64,000 bases of DNA, taken from assembly GCF_014701235.1 (NCBI RefSeq), contig NZ_AP022873.1, positions 62,001 through 126,000 of the forward strand, in the 5' to 3' direction. The stretch comes from Dissulfurispira thermophila. Lineage in GTDB: Bacteria > Nitrospirota > Thermodesulfovibrionia > Thermodesulfovibrionales > Dissulfurispiraceae. The notes beneath the pieces are model-generated. The model had not been told where the DNA came from, did not search any database, and was given only the letters and a program-made list of their open reading frames with translations. Shown piece after piece: positions 1-10,112 of the stretch. How positions within the stretch are numbered: position 1 is the stretch's first letter; each line of letters starts with the position of its first letter. Both the position numbers and the translations under genes were made by a program.

Positions 1-44
1 AAATTGTTGATTTTGTTGAGGTATATCCTTAAAATTTATCTGTT

Positions 45-602
45 ATGATAACAGACAGTCCTGATGGGATAAAACAGCTTAATACATTAATAGAACTTTC
101 GGCACTTATTAACTCATCCCTTGATATTGCTGAAATTAGGAAAAGGTCAATACAGGCTGTTACAGAACTCGTGAATGCAGAGGCTGGAAGCCTGCTTTTT
201 TTAGATGGAGATACAGGCGAACTTTATTTTGATGTTGCTATTGGAGAAAAAGGAGAGCATATAAAAACAATACGACTTAAAAGAGGAGAAGGTATTGCAG
301 GATGGGTTGTAGAGCATAATGAGCCTGTGATTATAAATGATGTCCAGAATGACTCGAGATTTTTTAAAGGTGGAGATGAAAAGAGCGATTTTACAACAAA
401 AAACATGATATGTGTGCCTGTAAAAACAAAAGACAGACTTGTAAGTATGCCACAGGCGATAAATAAGAATGATTCATCATTCAGCACATCTGCTCTTGAT
501 TTGTTGGTAGGTCTTTTTAATCAGGTTGCTATAGCAATAGAAAATGCAAGGCTTTATAATGCATTTTTTAAGGCATATAAAGAGATGGAGATAGTGATAT
601 GA
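45..602 (+). CDS. GAF domain protein
   Basis: A stand-alone GAF sensory domain of 185 residues. The fold spans about residues 12-168: a helix ending near NAEAGSLLFLD, the segment GEGIAGWVVEHNEPVIINDV and the closing helix NQVAIAIENARLYN are all typical. There is no output domain after it. The stop overlaps the ATG of the next gene by four bases (ATGA), so the two are translationally coupled and probably work together; since the partner resembles class II cyclic-nucleotide phosphodiesterases, a small-molecule sensing role is plausible but not shown. No strong ribosome binding site is visible before the ATG, and an in-frame TAA at 30-32 limits how far the start could move upstream. The ligand cannot be read from the sequence. 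Confidence 0.8.
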   Translation: MITDSPDGIKQLNTLIELSALINSSLDIAEIRKRSIQAVTELVNAEAGSLLFLDGDTGELYFDVAIGEKGEHIKTIRLKRGEGIAGWVVEHNEPVIINDVQNDSRFFKGGDEKSDFTTKNMICVPVKTKDRLVSMPQAINKNDSSFSTSALDLLVGLFNQVAIAIENARLYNAFFKAYKEMEIVI

Positions 603-1366
603 AGGTAAAAGTGCTTGGATGTTCAGGAGCAGAATTTCCGGGGCATAATCCGCCTGGTTTTTTGTTGGATGATGAGATACTGTTTGATGCAGGCAGTCTT
701 ACCAATGTCCTTGACAAAAGTGCTCAGGCAAAGATAAAAGATATATTCATTACTCATGCACACCTTGATCATATAAGAGGCATCTCATTTCTTGCAGACA
801 ATATAATAGTTGCAAAAAGAAGACAAAGAGTAAATATTATCAGCATTCCGCTTGTGATAAAGACAATAAAGAAAAATCTCTTGAATGATTCTCTCTGGCC
901 TGATTTTACGATGATACCTGATTATGAGAATGCAGTGCTGAAATACAGGGAAATAAAACCGAGTGAGTCAATAAGGATAAATGATTATAAAATCACTCCG
1001 TATAGTGTTCATCATTCAGTTCCAGCAGTAGGATATTTGGTTGAAGACTCAAGCAAGAAGCGATTTTTTTATACAGGGGACACAGGACCTACTGATTCCA
1101 CCTGGAATGCCATAGGAGACAAAAAGATTCATTGCCTGATAATAGAGGTCTCTTTCCCTAATAAAATGCGGAATATGGCAATATTAACAGGGCATCTTAC
1201 ACCTCAATTATTGAAGGAAGAGTTAATGAAAATCAAGCAAATGCCAGATAAGATATACATCACTCATCCAAAACCACAACACTTCAATGCCATTAAAAGA
1301 GAGTTGGAAAGGCTTAAGATAGAAAACCTGCGGTTGCTGAAGGATGGAGATATAATCAGGATATAA
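599..1366 (+). CDS. Metallo-beta-lactamase-fold hydrolase, class II cyclic-nucleotide phosphodiesterase-like
   Basis: A 255-residue metallohydrolase. The zinc motif THAHLDH sits at residues 52-58 (His53, His55, Asp57, His58), followed by FYTGDTGPTD, the segment IEVSFPNKM, GHLTP and ITHPKP. The SFPN and GHLTP elements are the ones I associate with class II 3',5'-cyclic-nucleotide phosphodiesterases rather than with RNase Z or glyoxalase II. No signal peptide is visible, so it is expected in the cytoplasm. It overlaps the GAF gene upstream by four bases. The cyclic nucleotide substrate is inferred from family; another phosphodiester is possible. A hairpin followed by a T-run ends the transcript. 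Confidence 0.75.
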   Translation: MKVKVLGCSGAEFPGHNPPGFLLDDEILFDAGSLTNVLDKSAQAKIKDIFITHAHLDHIRGISFLADNIIVAKRRQRVNIISIPLVIKTIKKNLLNDSLWPDFTMIPDYENAVLKYREIKPSESIRINDYKITPYSVHHSVPAVGYLVEDSSKKRFFYTGDTGPTDSTWNAIGDKKIHCLIIEVSFPNKMRNMAILTGHLTPQLLKEELMKIKQMPDKIYITHPKPQHFNAIKRELERLKIENLRLLKDGDIIRI

Positions 1367-1407
1367 ATAACTTATTGCTTATTGTCAGCAATAAATCCTG
1401 ATTTTTT
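1354..1407 (+). terminator. Hairpin with T-run between convergent genes
   Basis: AATCAGGAT (1354-1362) pairs with ATCCTGATT (1395-1403), with a second inner stem TTATTGC/GCAATAA (1372-1378/1388-1394), followed by T residues to 1407. It closes the GAF-phosphodiesterase operon and lies in the last codons of ribE on the other strand. Confidence 0.55.
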
Positions 1408-2055
1408 GAGTGCTGACAGGAGTCCAGAATCTTGATTTTTACTTTGTGAGCCATGAGTCATGAGCAATGAGTTACTTAAGAATTTTGCCACATACTTCCC
1501 TAAAATATCAGGCTCAAGATTGACTGTATCTCCAATATTTTTGAATCCTATAGTAGTCATTTTTGCAGTATGTGGTATTATTACAACGTTGAAGGCATCT
1601 TTTAAGACATCCACAACTGTGAGACTTATGCCATCAACTGTAACAGAACCTTTTTCTATGAGGTATCTCAATATATTGTCAGGGGCTTGTATCTCAACCC
1701 TTATTGCATTGCCTATGTGGGTCTTGCTTTTTATTCTACCTGTGCCTTCTACATGGCCTGTGACAAAATGTCCGCCAAGCTTTGAGTTTGGTCTAAGGGA
1801 TGGTTCAAGATTAACCCTATCGCCTCTTCTAAGGCTTCCGAGATTTGTGCTTTTTAGGGTTTCATGTGAAACATCGAATGAGAAAATGTCTTTGTCTATA
1901 GATACCACAGTAAGACATACACCATTTATAGCAATGCTGTCTCCTATTACAGCATCTTTTATGACATCTGATGATTTTATAAATAACCGAGCGCTCTCTG
2001 TCTTTTTTTCGAGAGAGACTACTTCACCAAGTTCTATTATCAGTCCTGTAAACAT
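1372..2055 (-). CDS. ribE: Riboflavin synthase alpha chain
   Basis: Catalyses dismutation of two 6,7-dimethyl-8-ribityllumazines to riboflavin. It has the two tandem lumazine-binding barrels of the family: the first opens with MFTGLI at residue 1, the second with HFVTGHVEGTG near residue 96. The protein is 227 residues, a little longer than usual. The extra length lies at residues 195-212, between the conserved KYVAKFL helix and the C-terminal helix SGLLSALKKSGF, and is encoded by a repetitive ATGAGTCATGAGCAATGAG-like tract. It is the last gene of the ROK kinase-lepA-lepB-ribE series, 18 bases after lepB. No FMN riboswitch precedes it. Confidence 0.93.
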   Translation of the reverse strand: MFTGLIIELGEVVSLEKKTESARLFIKSSDVIKDAVIGDSIAINGVCLTVVSIDKDIFSFDVSHETLKSTNLGSLRRGDRVNLEPSLRPNSKLGGHFVTGHVEGTGRIKSKTHIGNAIRVEIQAPDNILRYLIEKGSVTVDGISLTVVDVLKDAFNVVIIPHTAKMTTIGFKNIGDTVNLEPDILGKYVAKFLSNSLLMTHGSQSKNQDSGLLSALKKSGFIADNKQ

Positions 2056-2073
2056 ACTATCTCATAGCTAAAT

Positions 2074-2682
2074 TTAATGTATCAGTTTCCCTATTCTTCC
2101 AATTCTTGGCATTTTCTTTATATTATCCCATGACCAGTATATTATGAATGCCTTACCTTTTACTTCTTTCATATCTACATAGCCCCAGTATCTGCTGTCA
2201 TAACTCTGGTCTCTATTGTCTCCCATGACAAATAACTTGTCTTTCGGAACAAGATATGGACCAAAATTATCCCTTGGTTCTATGCGGCCTGCCTGTGAAG
2301 AGTTGTCAGTGTGCTGCACATAAGGTTCCTGTATTGGCTCGCCATTGACATAGATTACTTTGTTTCTGCCCTCAATTATATCACCTTCTGTGGCAATAAC
2401 CCTTTTTATAAAGTCTCTACTTGGATCCTCTGGATATTTAAAAACTATAATATCTCCTCTTTTTGGTTTTGTAAAAATTAATATTCTGTTGTCAGAGAAA
2501 GGTATTTTTGTGCCGTATATAAATTTATTTACGAGTATATGGTCACCGATAAGAAGGGTTTGCAACATTGACCCTGAAGGGATCTTGAATGCCTGTACAA
2601 CATATGTCCTGATTATTAATGCCAGAATTAATGCAGTAATAATTGCCTTTGCGTATTCCAAAAACTTGTTCTGTTTATTCAT
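2074..2682 (-). CDS. lepB: Signal peptidase I
   Basis: Membrane-bound serine protease that removes signal peptides from exported proteins. One N-terminal membrane segment (about residues 11-29) is followed by the catalytic serine in IPSGSM (Ser38) and the general-base lysine in FIKRVIA (Lys93). The box E signature GDNRDQSYDSRYWG is intact near residue 155. The length of 202 residues is normal for a one-anchor enzyme. It follows lepA by 88 bases and precedes ribE, a lepA-lepB order seen in many bacteria. Confidence 0.95.
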   Translation of the reverse strand: MNKQNKFLEYAKAIITALILALIIRTYVVQAFKIPSGSMLQTLLIGDHILVNKFIYGTKIPFSDNRILIFTKPKRGDIIVFKYPEDPSRDFIKRVIATEGDIIEGRNKVIYVNGEPIQEPYVQHTDNSSQAGRIEPRDNFGPYLVPKDKLFVMGDNRDQSYDSRYWGYVDMKEVKGKAFIIYWSWDNIKKMPRIGRIGKLIH

Positions 2683-2770
2683 TTACCATTTGCCTCCAGT
2701 TACAGCTCCTTTGAACTGTTTGAAACCATTTGGATGGTTTTTGTTAAATCTTTTAAGCCGTTGAATTTTT

Positions 2771-4561
2771 CTAATCTTTTACCTGCAATACCGAGAGGAA
2801 CGCCTCTTGTGGTATTTCAACTTTTCCGATCTGTTTCATTCTTTTTTTGCCCTCTTTTTGTTTTTCGAGGAGTTTTCTTTTTCTTGTAACATCCCCACCA
2901 TAACATTTTGCAAGGACATTTTTCCTAAGAGCCTTTACACTTTCTCTTGCTATAACCTTTCCGCCTATAGCAGCCTGTATTGCAATCTCAAACAATTGCC
3001 TTGGGATAACCTCTCTTAATTTTTCTGCAATCTGCCTTCCTTTATAATACGCCTTATCTTTATGTACAATCAAGGAAAGTGCATCCACAGGCTCTCCATT
3101 GAGCAATATATCAAGCTTGACGAGGTTAGATTCTCTGTAGCCCAAAAATTCATAATCCATAGATGCATAACCTTTTGAGACAGACTTAAGCCTGTCATAA
3201 AAGTCCCATAGTATTTCATTTAAAGGAAGTTCATAAGTAACCATAATCCTATCCTGGCTTATGTAGCTGAATTCCTTTTGTATGCCTCGCTTCTCCTGAC
3301 AGAGTTCAAGTATCTGGCCTATATATGTCTGCGGCACAAAAATGGTTACTTTTACGAATGGTTCTTCTATCTTCTGGTGTCTATCAGGGAGGCTGCTCGG
3401 GTTATCAATATAAAATTCTTTGCCTGCCATATCAGTTACCTTATAAACAACAGTGGGTGCTGTGCTGATAAGTGAAAGCGAGAACTCTCTTTCGAGTCTT
3501 TCTTTTATTATTTCCATGTGGAGCAGTCCAAGGAATCCACATCTAAATCCAAATCCAAGGGCAGAAGATGTCTCTGGTTCAAAGCTGAAGGATGAATCAT
3601 TTAGCCTCAGCTTTTCGAGTGAATTTTTCAAGTCTTCATATTGATGCGTCTCAATAGGATAAAGCCCACAAAAGACCATAGGCTTTATTTCTTTATATCC
3701 GGGCAAAGGCTTGTCAGCAGGGTTGTTTGCATCTGTTATGGTATCTCCTATCTTTGTATCTCCCACATTTTTTATGCCTGCGATTACATACCCAACCTCA
3801 CCTGAAGAAAGATGAGGCACTTCCTGCATCTTTGGGGTAAATACACCAACCTTGGTAACCTCGTACTCCTTATTTGTTGCCATTAGTTTTATTCTCATAG
3901 CAGGCTGTATTATCCCTTCAAACACCCTGACAAGAACTATAACTCCTTGATAGTTATCAAACCATGAATCAAATATCAATGCCTTTAGAGGGTTTTTATC
4001 TGCATCTATTGGAGATGGTATCTTTTTTACAATGGCTTCGAGTATCTCTTTTATGCCTATACCCTCTTTTGCGCTTGCAAGTATTGCATCAGAACAGTCT
4101 ATACCGATGGCTTCTTCTATTTGAGCCTTAACTCTTTCAGGTTCTGCGCCTGGCAAATCTATTTTGTTGATAACAGGTATTATCTCATGATTATGCTCAA
4201 CAGCAAGATAAGTATTTGCAAGGGTTTGTGCCTCTACCCCCTGTGTGGCATCAACCACTAAAAGACTCCCCTCGCATGATGCAAGACTTCTGGATACTTC
4301 GTATGAAAAGTCAACATGTCCGGGTGTATCTATGAGATTTAGCACATAAGAATTTCCATCATCAGCCTTGTAGTTTAATCTTACAGCATGTGCCTTAATA
4401 GTGATGCCTCTTTCTCTCTCAAGATCCATAGAATCTAAAACCTGCTCTGTCATTTCTCTTGAACTCAGTGCTCCTGTAAATTCCAGAAGCCTGTCTGCAA
4501 GTGTGGACTTGCCGTGGTCTATATGTGCAATGATAGAAAAATTTCTGATATTTTTAGACAT
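2771..4561 (-). CDS. lepA: Elongation factor 4 (LepA), ribosomal back-translocase GTPase
   Basis: A translational GTPase that binds ribosomes and acts on stalled or mis-translocated complexes. GTPase motifs are complete: HIDHGKSTL (G1), DTPGHVDF (G3) and NKIDLPGA (G4), followed by the EF-G-like domains and the LepA-specific C-terminal domain rich in lysine. I start it at [17 protein letters not shown]; an in-frame ATG 14 codons upstream would run into the previous gene and adds residues unlike the family. With this start the ATG lies one base after the stop of the ROK kinase, implying coupling. The product is 596 residues, normal for the family. Confidence 0.96.
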   Translation of the reverse strand: MSKNIRNFSIIAHIDHGKSTLADRLLEFTGALSSREMTEQVLDSMDLERERGITIKAHAVRLNYKADDGNSYVLNLIDTPGHVDFSYEVSRSLASCEGSLLVVDATQGVEAQTLANTYLAVEHNHEIIPVINKIDLPGAEPERVKAQIEEAIGIDCSDAILASAKEGIGIKEILEAIVKKIPSPIDADKNPLKALIFDSWFDNYQGVIVLVRVFEGIIQPAMRIKLMATNKEYEVTKVGVFTPKMQEVPHLSSGEVGYVIAGIKNVGDTKIGDTITDANNPADKPLPGYKEIKPMVFCGLYPIETHQYEDLKNSLEKLRLNDSSFSFEPETSSALGFGFRCGFLGLLHMEIIKERLEREFSLSLISTAPTVVYKVTDMAGKEFYIDNPSSLPDRHQKIEEPFVKVTIFVPQTYIGQILELCQEKRGIQKEFSYISQDRIMVTYELPLNEILWDFYDRLKSVSKGYASMDYEFLGYRESNLVKLDILLNGEPVDALSLIVHKDKAYYKGRQIAEKLREVIPRQLFEIAIQAAIGGKVIARESVKALRKNVLAKCYGGDVTRKRKLLEKQKEGKKRMKQIGKVEIPQEAFLSVLQVKD

Positions 4562-4562
4562 A

Positions 4563-5498
4563 CTAAACCCTGCATTCTTCAAAAACAAGCTGAGCAGCAC
4601 CAATTATACCGGCATTATCGCCCAGTAATGAAGGAATTATTTTCACATTACTGTAAAGCTCTTTTAATGTCCTTTTTGATGCCTCTTGTATTGCTGTTTC
4701 AACATATATGTTCCATGCACCTAAAAGTCCTCCTGTGAGGATAATTGCATCAGGGCTTAATATGTTTATTAAATTAGCAATGCCTATGCCGAGACTCTTT
4801 CCTGCCTCTCTAAGCACAGTCCGTGACAGTGGGTCTCCATCAAGGGCTGCTTTATAGATATCTTCAGCAGTTATTTTATAAAAGTTACCATTATACATGG
4901 CTTTTAATGTACTATTTGTTCCTTTTTCTATTTCTGATACAGCATTTCCTATAATAGCGCTTGCTGATGCATATGATTCAAGACATCCCACATTGCCGCA
5001 TGCACAAGGCTGTCCATCAGCCCTGATACTCATATGTCCTACTTCTGCTGCCACAGAGAGCAATTTATTGTTAACTATTATACCCCCTCCGATACCCGTG
5101 CCGAGTGTGAGCATCACGAAATTTTTAAAGTCCTTTCCTGCTCCGATACATTTTTCTCCATAAGCAGCAGCATTAGCATCATTTTCTATAACAACACAGG
5201 TCTTGTATCGGCTCTTTATATCTGCCTCGAGATCAATACCTGAAAGTGCTGATATGTTAGGTGATCTCATAATAATGCCAGCATTTCTGTTTATTATGCC
5301 TGCAACAGCAATCCCTATGCCGCATATTTGTTCTGCATATTTTGAAGATAGGGAGTCTATAAGCTTGTGAATCACGGCAATGGGTTTGGTGCCAGTTGAT
5401 TCCTTTAATTTTGATTTCACTTCACCTGCTGAGTTAACCAATGCAGCCCTTATATTAGTACCGCCAATGTCTATCCCAATGGCATAGTTTTTTGCCAT
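4563..5498 (-). CDS. ROK-family sugar kinase (glucokinase-like)
   Basis: A 311-residue cytoplasmic kinase of the ROK family. The N-terminal phosphate loop [14 protein letters not shown] and the second glycine-rich loop [13 protein letters not shown] bind ATP. The family zinc-binding signature is present near residues 160-178 as GHM...[11 protein letters not shown], and the active-site aspartate lies in [12 protein letters not shown]. Glucose is the likeliest substrate because the protein has no DNA-binding HTH and looks like bacterial ROK glucokinases, but N-acetylmannosamine or fructose kinases share these motifs. It is the first gene of the lepA-lepB-ribE operon; a GAGGTGAG ribosome binding site precedes the ATG. 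Confidence 0.85.
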   Translation of the reverse strand: MAKNYAIGIDIGGTNIRAALVNSAGEVKSKLKESTGTKPIAVIHKLIDSLSSKYAEQICGIGIAVAGIINRNAGIIMRSPNISALSGIDLEADIKSRYKTCVVIENDANAAAYGEKCIGAGKDFKNFVMLTLGTGIGGGIIVNNKLLSVAAEVGHMSIRADGQPCACGNVGCLESYASASAIIGNAVSEIEKGTNSTLKAMYNGNFYKITAEDIYKAALDGDPLSRTVLREAGKSLGIGIANLINILSPDAIILTGGLLGAWNIYVETAIQEASKRTLKELYSNVKIIPSLLGDNAGIIGAAQLVFEECRV

Positions 5499-5615
5499 AA
5501 AATCTCACCTCTTTTGTGTTAGGATTGTTTTTAGTGCGGAAGCACTGAAGACTTCCGAACTCCCGACTATCTATAGTTGGAATAGTTATTATAACAGAAA
5601 AATATCGCTTTACGC

Positions 5616-5647
5616 TTGACGCATTTTAGAATAAATTGTGTTATACT
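5616..5647 (+). promoter_or_regulatory. Extended -10 promoter of the bamA-lpx operon
   Basis: TGTTATACT (5639-5647) is an extended -10 element; a TTGACG at 5616-5621 lies 20 bases upstream, longer than ideal, so the TG extension probably matters. The inferred start is about 25 bases before the chosen bamA ATG. Confidence 0.5.
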
Positions 5648-5679
5648 AACCCTCAATGAGCAAAAGTGGAGGATATTTT

Positions 5680-7983
5680 ATGAATATGAATAAGCTTAAT
5701 AGAGTAGTCATAGTTGCAATATTATTACTGACCACTCTGGTAATCAGCAAATCGTCCTCACTACAGAGAATCTTTGATTTTTTTGCTCTCCCTGTTTTTG
5801 CACAAGAACTTCCAATTGTAACAGCTATTGAAGTAAAAGGAGTTAAGCGCATAGAAGAAGGCTCAATTAAGGCAAAGATATCTCAAAAAATCAAGGATCC
5901 ACTCTCTCAGGAAAAGACAACAGAGGATATAAAAGCAATTTATAAAATGGGTTACTTTGATGATGTCAAGGTCGAAATAGAGCCATTTGAAGGTGGAATA
6001 AAGGTCATCTATCTTGTTAAAGAAAAACCAACTATTGTAAAGGTAGATTTCCAAGGAAACAAAAAATATAAAGATGATGATTTGAAAGACAAAATTTCAT
6101 TGACTGCAGGAGCAATCTCAGATGTGACCCTGATTAATGATAATGCTGTGAAATTGAAGAAATTTTATGAAGATGAGGGGTATTATCTTGCCAATATAGT
6201 CCCTGTTGTAAGAAAAATCGAAGAAGGGGAGGTTTCAGTAACATACCAGATAGATGAAGGCAAAAAAGTAAAAATAAAGGAGATAAAGATAGAAGGTAAT
6301 AAAGCACTTTCTGCCAGCAAAATAAAAAAGGCAATGAAGACTTCTGAGAGAGGGTTGTTCTCATTTATTCTTGGTGGCGGATATTATAAAAAAGACGAGA
6401 TGAAGGCTGATATAGAAAGGATAAAAGACCTTTATTATAACAATGGGTATATAAAGGTTACTGTTGGGGAGCCCAGGATCCAGCTCACAGAAGATAAAGA
6501 GGGAATGCAGATTATAATACAGATTTCTGAAGGCGAACAATTTAAGGTCTCATCTGTAGAGATTGCAGGCAACAAGGCATTTTCAGAGGATGAATTGCGA
6601 AAGCTGATAAAACTTGCTCCAAAGACGATTTTTAATAAGGAGATCTTGCGTAAAGATGTAACTGCAATTACAGACCAGTACTCAAATAATGGATATGCTC
6701 TTGTTGTGGTTTCTCCTGACCTTATACCAAATGAAGAGACAAAAGAGACGAGGGTAGTTTACAGGATTGACGAAGGAGATAAATATAAAATCGGTAGGAT
6801 AGAAATATCAGGGAATACAAAGACAAGAGATAAAGTAATAAGAAGAGAAATAAGATTGGATGAAGGAGATGTTTTTAATGCCTCTGCCTTAAAAAGAAGC
6901 TATGAAAGAATTAATAACCTGCAGTTTTTTGAATCTGTTGAGCTTTCTCCAAAGCCAAAGCCCGAGGAAAAGCTTGTTGACCTCGATGTTAAGGTAAAAG
7001 AAAAGGCAACAGGTTTTCTGAGTGTGGGTGGAGGCTATAGTTCTATAGACAGATTTGTGGCAATGGTTGATATAACGCAAGGCAATCTCTTTGGCAGTGG
7101 GCAGTATATAAAGCTTCGTGGAGAACTTGGCGGCAGGAGTTCTTTTTATGAACTCTCTTTCAGGGACCCCTGGTTTATGGATAAACCAATATCATTTGGA
7201 ACCAGTATTTACAAAACAACAAGAAAATATGGAAACTTCGAAAGAAAGGCTACAGGACTGGAGGTATCATTTGGAAAGAGTTTCTGGGAATACTGGGGTG
7301 CATCCATAGCCTATAACTATGAAAAGGCTACAATATTTAATGTAAAAGATACAGCCTCTCAGACAATAAAGGATCAGGAGGGAACAGCCACAACAAGCAG
7401 TGTGACCTTGTCTGTTGGAAGAGATACGAGGGATAATTATCTGGATCCATTGAAAGGGTCTAAGAATGTGCTCTCTACAACTTTTGCAGGACTTGGCGGC
7501 ACAAATGCGTTTTATAAAGCGCTGTTTGATTCAGGGTGGTATTATCCCTTATTTGATGTAACTACTGTGCACCTTCGTGGAAGAGTTGGTTATGCATCAG
7601 GCATTTTTGGTAAAAAACTCCCCCTTTATGAAAGATATTATGTTGGAGGTATTTACACTGTGCGCGGTCTTGGCTATGGTGAAGCAGGTCCTAAAGATAT
7701 AAATGGAGAGGCAATAGGTGGAGAAAAACAGTTGGTATTTAATGCAGAGTATATATTTCCAATAGTGGCAGAGTATAAATTCAAAGGACTTGTATTTTTT
7801 GATGCTGGAAGGGCATATGCAACAGGAGAGACGATTGGCAGTGATCTTAGATATACATCAGGTGCTGGTATCAGATGGATATCTCCAATAGGACCTATCA
7901 GGATAGAGTGGGGTTATAATCTGGATAAAAGGCCGGGTGAATCATCAAGCAAAGTGGAATTTACATTTGGTTCATTCTTTTAG
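5680..7983 (+). CDS. bamA: Outer membrane protein assembly factor BamA
   Basis: The central subunit of the BAM complex, which folds beta-barrel proteins into the outer membrane. After a signal peptide (hydrophobic residues near 8-20, likely cleaved near VFAQ) there are five POTRA repeats over about residues 40-420, recognisable from recurring patterns such as IKEIKIEGNKALS and VSSVEIAGNKAFS. The C-terminal half is the 16-strand barrel with the conserved YVGGIYTVRGLGYG loop and a terminal phenylalanine. I use the ATG at 5680 because GGAGGA lies six bases before it; the ATG at 5656 has no such site. The product is 767 residues. It opens an envelope operon with skp and lpx genes. Confidence 0.95.
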   Translation: MNMNKLNRVVIVAILLLTTLVISKSSSLQRIFDFFALPVFAQELPIVTAIEVKGVKRIEEGSIKAKISQKIKDPLSQEKTTEDIKAIYKMGYFDDVKVEIEPFEGGIKVIYLVKEKPTIVKVDFQGNKKYKDDDLKDKISLTAGAISDVTLINDNAVKLKKFYEDEGYYLANIVPVVRKIEEGEVSVTYQIDEGKKVKIKEIKIEGNKALSASKIKKAMKTSERGLFSFILGGGYYKKDEMKADIERIKDLYYNNGYIKVTVGEPRIQLTEDKEGMQIIIQISEGEQFKVSSVEIAGNKAFSEDELRKLIKLAPKTIFNKEILRKDVTAITDQYSNNGYALVVVSPDLIPNEETKETRVVYRIDEGDKYKIGRIEISGNTKTRDKVIRREIRLDEGDVFNASALKRSYERINNLQFFESVELSPKPKPEEKLVDLDVKVKEKATGFLSVGGGYSSIDRFVAMVDITQGNLFGSGQYIKLRGELGGRSSFYELSFRDPWFMDKPISFGTSIYKTTRKYGNFERKATGLEVSFGKSFWEYWGASIAYNYEKATIFNVKDTASQTIKDQEGTATTSSVTLSVGRDTRDNYLDPLKGSKNVLSTTFAGLGGTNAFYKALFDSGWYYPLFDVTTVHLRGRVGYASGIFGKKLPLYERYYVGGIYTVRGLGYGEAGPKDINGEAIGGEKQLVFNAEYIFPIVAEYKFKGLVFFDAGRAYATGETIGSDLRYTSGAGIRWISPIGPIRIEWGYNLDKRPGESSSKVEFTFGSFF

Positions 7984-8022
7984 AGACAATAAATGAGTGA
8001 ATGGGCAGAAAATCGTTCGAAT

Positions 8023-8070
8023 CGTTCAAGAAGTTCAATATTGAACTATTTGATTGAACAATGTTGAACT
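8023..8070. repeat. GTTCAA/TTGAAC palindromic intergenic repeat
   Basis: The bamA-skp gap holds a cluster of GTTCAA and TTGAAC words, including a perfect 16-base palindrome AGTTCAATATTGAACT at 8032-8047. A related cluster lies at about 62184-62236 between the mvhD and tusA-like genes. It may be a small dispersed repeat; no function can be assigned. Confidence 0.5.
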
Positions 8071-8117
8071 TTATTATTAACTGCTCATCTACTCATCAAT
8101 TAAAAATGGAGGATAAA

Positions 8118-8657
8118 ATGAAAAAAATTCTGGTTGTGGTAGTATTGAGTTTTTGCCTGCTTTCAGTGGGTATGATTCCTCAAAAATCTAATGCAGAGGC
8201 ACTAAAAGTAGGCATTGTAGATCTTCTGAGGGCACTCAATGAGTCAGAGGCGGGCAAGAGGGCAAAGGCAGATTTGGAGTCATTGATAAAATCCAAGCAG
8301 ACATCTATAGAGGAAAAAGGAAAGAATATTGAGAAACTGAAGGCAGAGTTAGAAAAGCAGGCAGCTATTATATCTGCTGAAGCAAAAAAGGCAAAGGAAG
8401 AAGAATTAGAGCGTCTTATCAGGGATTATCAGAGAGTGGTTGCTGATTCTCAGGCAGAGGTCAAAAAAAAGGAAGGTGAATTGACAGGGGAGATTCTCAA
8501 GGATTTAAGGGAAATGATTAATAAGATTGTACAGGAGGAGGGATATAACTTAATACTCGAAAATGCCGAGGGTCTTGTGCTATATGCAAACAAATCCCTT
8601 GATCTTACAGATAAGGTGATAAAGAGATATAATGAATCAAAGGCAGGTAAGAAATAG
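8118..8657 (+). CDS. skp: OmpH/Skp-family periplasmic chaperone
   Basis: Holds unfolded outer-membrane proteins on the way to BamA. Residues 1-25 form a signal peptide ([18 protein letters not shown]), followed by [13 protein letters not shown], the typical first strand of the family, and then a long charged coiled coil (about residues 45-130) that forms the tentacles of the trimer. Its length of 179 residues is standard. The ATG at 8118 was chosen because GGAGG lies just upstream and because the signal peptide then begins correctly; an upstream in-frame ATG at 8061 would add a non-conserved leader. It sits between bamA and lpxD as in many Gram-negative genomes. Confidence 0.9.
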   Translation: MKKILVVVVLSFCLLSVGMIPQKSNAEALKVGIVDLLRALNESEAGKRAKADLESLIKSKQTSIEEKGKNIEKLKAELEKQAAIISAEAKKAKEEELERLIRDYQRVVADSQAEVKKKEGELTGEILKDLREMINKIVQEEGYNLILENAEGLVLYANKSLDLTDKVIKRYNESKAGKK

Positions 8658-8668
8658 ATTTAGATGAA

Positions 8669-9688
8669 ATGAAGTTAAAAGATATTGCAAATTTAATTAG
8701 TGGTGAAATTGTCGGAGATAGAGACTTAGATATAACAGGTGTTGCTGGAATTTTAGATGCAAAGGAAGGAGATATCACCTTTGTGTCAGGCAAAAAAAAT
8801 TTAAAAAGCATTAAAAATACTAAAGCATCTGCAGTTATAGTAAGAGAATATATCCGAGATTTAGCAAAACCACAGGTAATTGTAAAAAATCCTCATTATG
8901 CATTTGCACAACTTCTATCGCATTTTTATGTAAGGCCGCATCAGTGCATGGGCATCAGTAAGAATGCCTTTGTATCTAATACAGCAGTTATAGGACAGGA
9001 TGTAACATTATATCCCTTTGTATATGTATCTGAAGGAGCAAGCATAGGCAGAGGAACAGTTATTTATCCTAATGTATTTATCGGAGAAAACACGAGCATT
9101 GGCGAAAACTGCCTTATATATCCGAATGTGACTATAAGAGAAGGTGTTTTTATAGGCAACAGGGTAATTATTCAAGCAGGTGCTGTTATAGGTTCGGACG
9201 GCTTTGGCTATGTGCTTGAAGAAGGTGTGCATCAGAAAATACCACAGATCGGCGGTGTTATAATAGAAGATGATGTAGAGATTGGCTCAAATGTTACAAT
9301 TGACAGGGCAACAACAGGCAACACCATAATTGGTAAAGGAACAAAAATAGACAACCTTGTTCAGATAGGACATAATGTAACTGTTGGTAAAAATGTTATA
9401 TTAGTAGCTCAGGTTGGAATAGCTGGCAGTTCTATTATAGGAGATGGAGTGGTACTTGGCGGTCAGGTTGGTGTTGCTGATCATACAACTATAGAAGCTG
9501 GTACCATGATAGGTGCAAAAGGGGGTGCCATGGGAGAAATGAAGAGGGATATATATTCAGGCATACTGCCAATGCCGCACAGGGAGTGGCTAAGGGCAAT
9601 GGCAGTATTTACAAAACTGCCAGAACTCAATAAAAAGATTCATGAACTCGAAGAAAAACTAAAAAGGAGGGAAAATGGTAGATATTAA
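8669..9688 (+). CDS. lpxD: UDP-3-O-(3-hydroxyacyl)glucosamine N-acyltransferase
   Basis: Third step of lipid A synthesis: transfers a hydroxyacyl chain from acyl carrier protein to the amino group of UDP-3-O-acylglucosamine. The N-terminal uridine-binding domain (to about residue 100) is followed by a left-handed beta helix built of hexapeptide repeats (for example [20 protein letters not shown]) and a C-terminal helix. The catalytic histidine lies in [12 protein letters not shown] near residue 233. The length of 339 residues fits the family. Its 3' end overlaps fabZ by 14 bases. Confidence 0.95.
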   Translation: MKLKDIANLISGEIVGDRDLDITGVAGILDAKEGDITFVSGKKNLKSIKNTKASAVIVREYIRDLAKPQVIVKNPHYAFAQLLSHFYVRPHQCMGISKNAFVSNTAVIGQDVTLYPFVYVSEGASIGRGTVIYPNVFIGENTSIGENCLIYPNVTIREGVFIGNRVIIQAGAVIGSDGFGYVLEEGVHQKIPQIGGVIIEDDVEIGSNVTIDRATTGNTIIGKGTKIDNLVQIGHNVTVGKNVILVAQVGIAGSSIIGDGVVLGGQVGVADHTTIEAGTMIGAKGGAMGEMKRDIYSGILPMPHREWLRAMAVFTKLPELNKKIHELEEKLKRRENGRY

Positions 9689-10097
9689 AGAGATATTTTC
9701 TATACTTCCTCATAGGTACCCATTTTTGCTCGTTGATAGGGTTGTGGAATTTACTCCCGAGATTAGAGCAGTGGGAATTAAAAATGTAACTATTAACGAA
9801 CCCTTTTTTCAAGGACATTTTCCTAATAATCCTGTGATGCCGGGTGTGTTGATTGTCGAAGCAATGGCACAGGTAGCAGGGATTATGGCATTTAAATCCG
9901 GCGTGGAAGGGAAGAATGTCTATTTTATGAGCATTGAAAAGGTAAAATTCAGAAAACCTGTGGTTCCGGGCGATCAACTCAGACTGGAAGTGCAAGTTAT
10001 TCATAGGAGGGGAAATGTCTGGAAGTTTTCAGGCAGTGCATTTGCTGGTGACCAGTTGAAATCAGAGGCTGAATTTACTGCTATGGTTGCACCATAA
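9675..10097 (+). CDS. fabZ: 3-hydroxyacyl-ACP dehydratase FabZ
   Basis: Dehydrates 3-hydroxyacyl-ACP in fatty acid elongation, and so balances hydroxyacyl chains between lipid A and phospholipid. The hot-dog fold is complete in 140 residues, with [13 protein letters not shown] at the start and the active-site helix [20 protein letters not shown], which carries the catalytic histidine and glutamate. AAGGAGGG lies before the ATG inside the end of lpxD, so the two are coupled. The lpxD-fabZ-lpxA order is conserved in many Gram-negative bacteria. Confidence 0.96.
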   Translation: MVDIKEIFSILPHRYPFLLVDRVVEFTPEIRAVGIKNVTINEPFFQGHFPNNPVMPGVLIVEAMAQVAGIMAFKSGVEGKNVYFMSIEKVKFRKPVVPGDQLRLEVQVIHRRGNVWKFSGSAFAGDQLKSEAEFTAMVAP

Positions 10098-10112
10098 AGG
10101 ACAGGGGGATTA

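Noticed and set aside
1460-2071. 203-codon open frame on the plus strand opposite ribE
   Set aside because: It lies entirely opposite a clear riboflavin synthase and shows no domain or ribosome binding site.
2056-2073. FMN riboswitch before ribE
   Set aside because: Only 18 bases separate lepB and ribE; there is no room for the aptamer.
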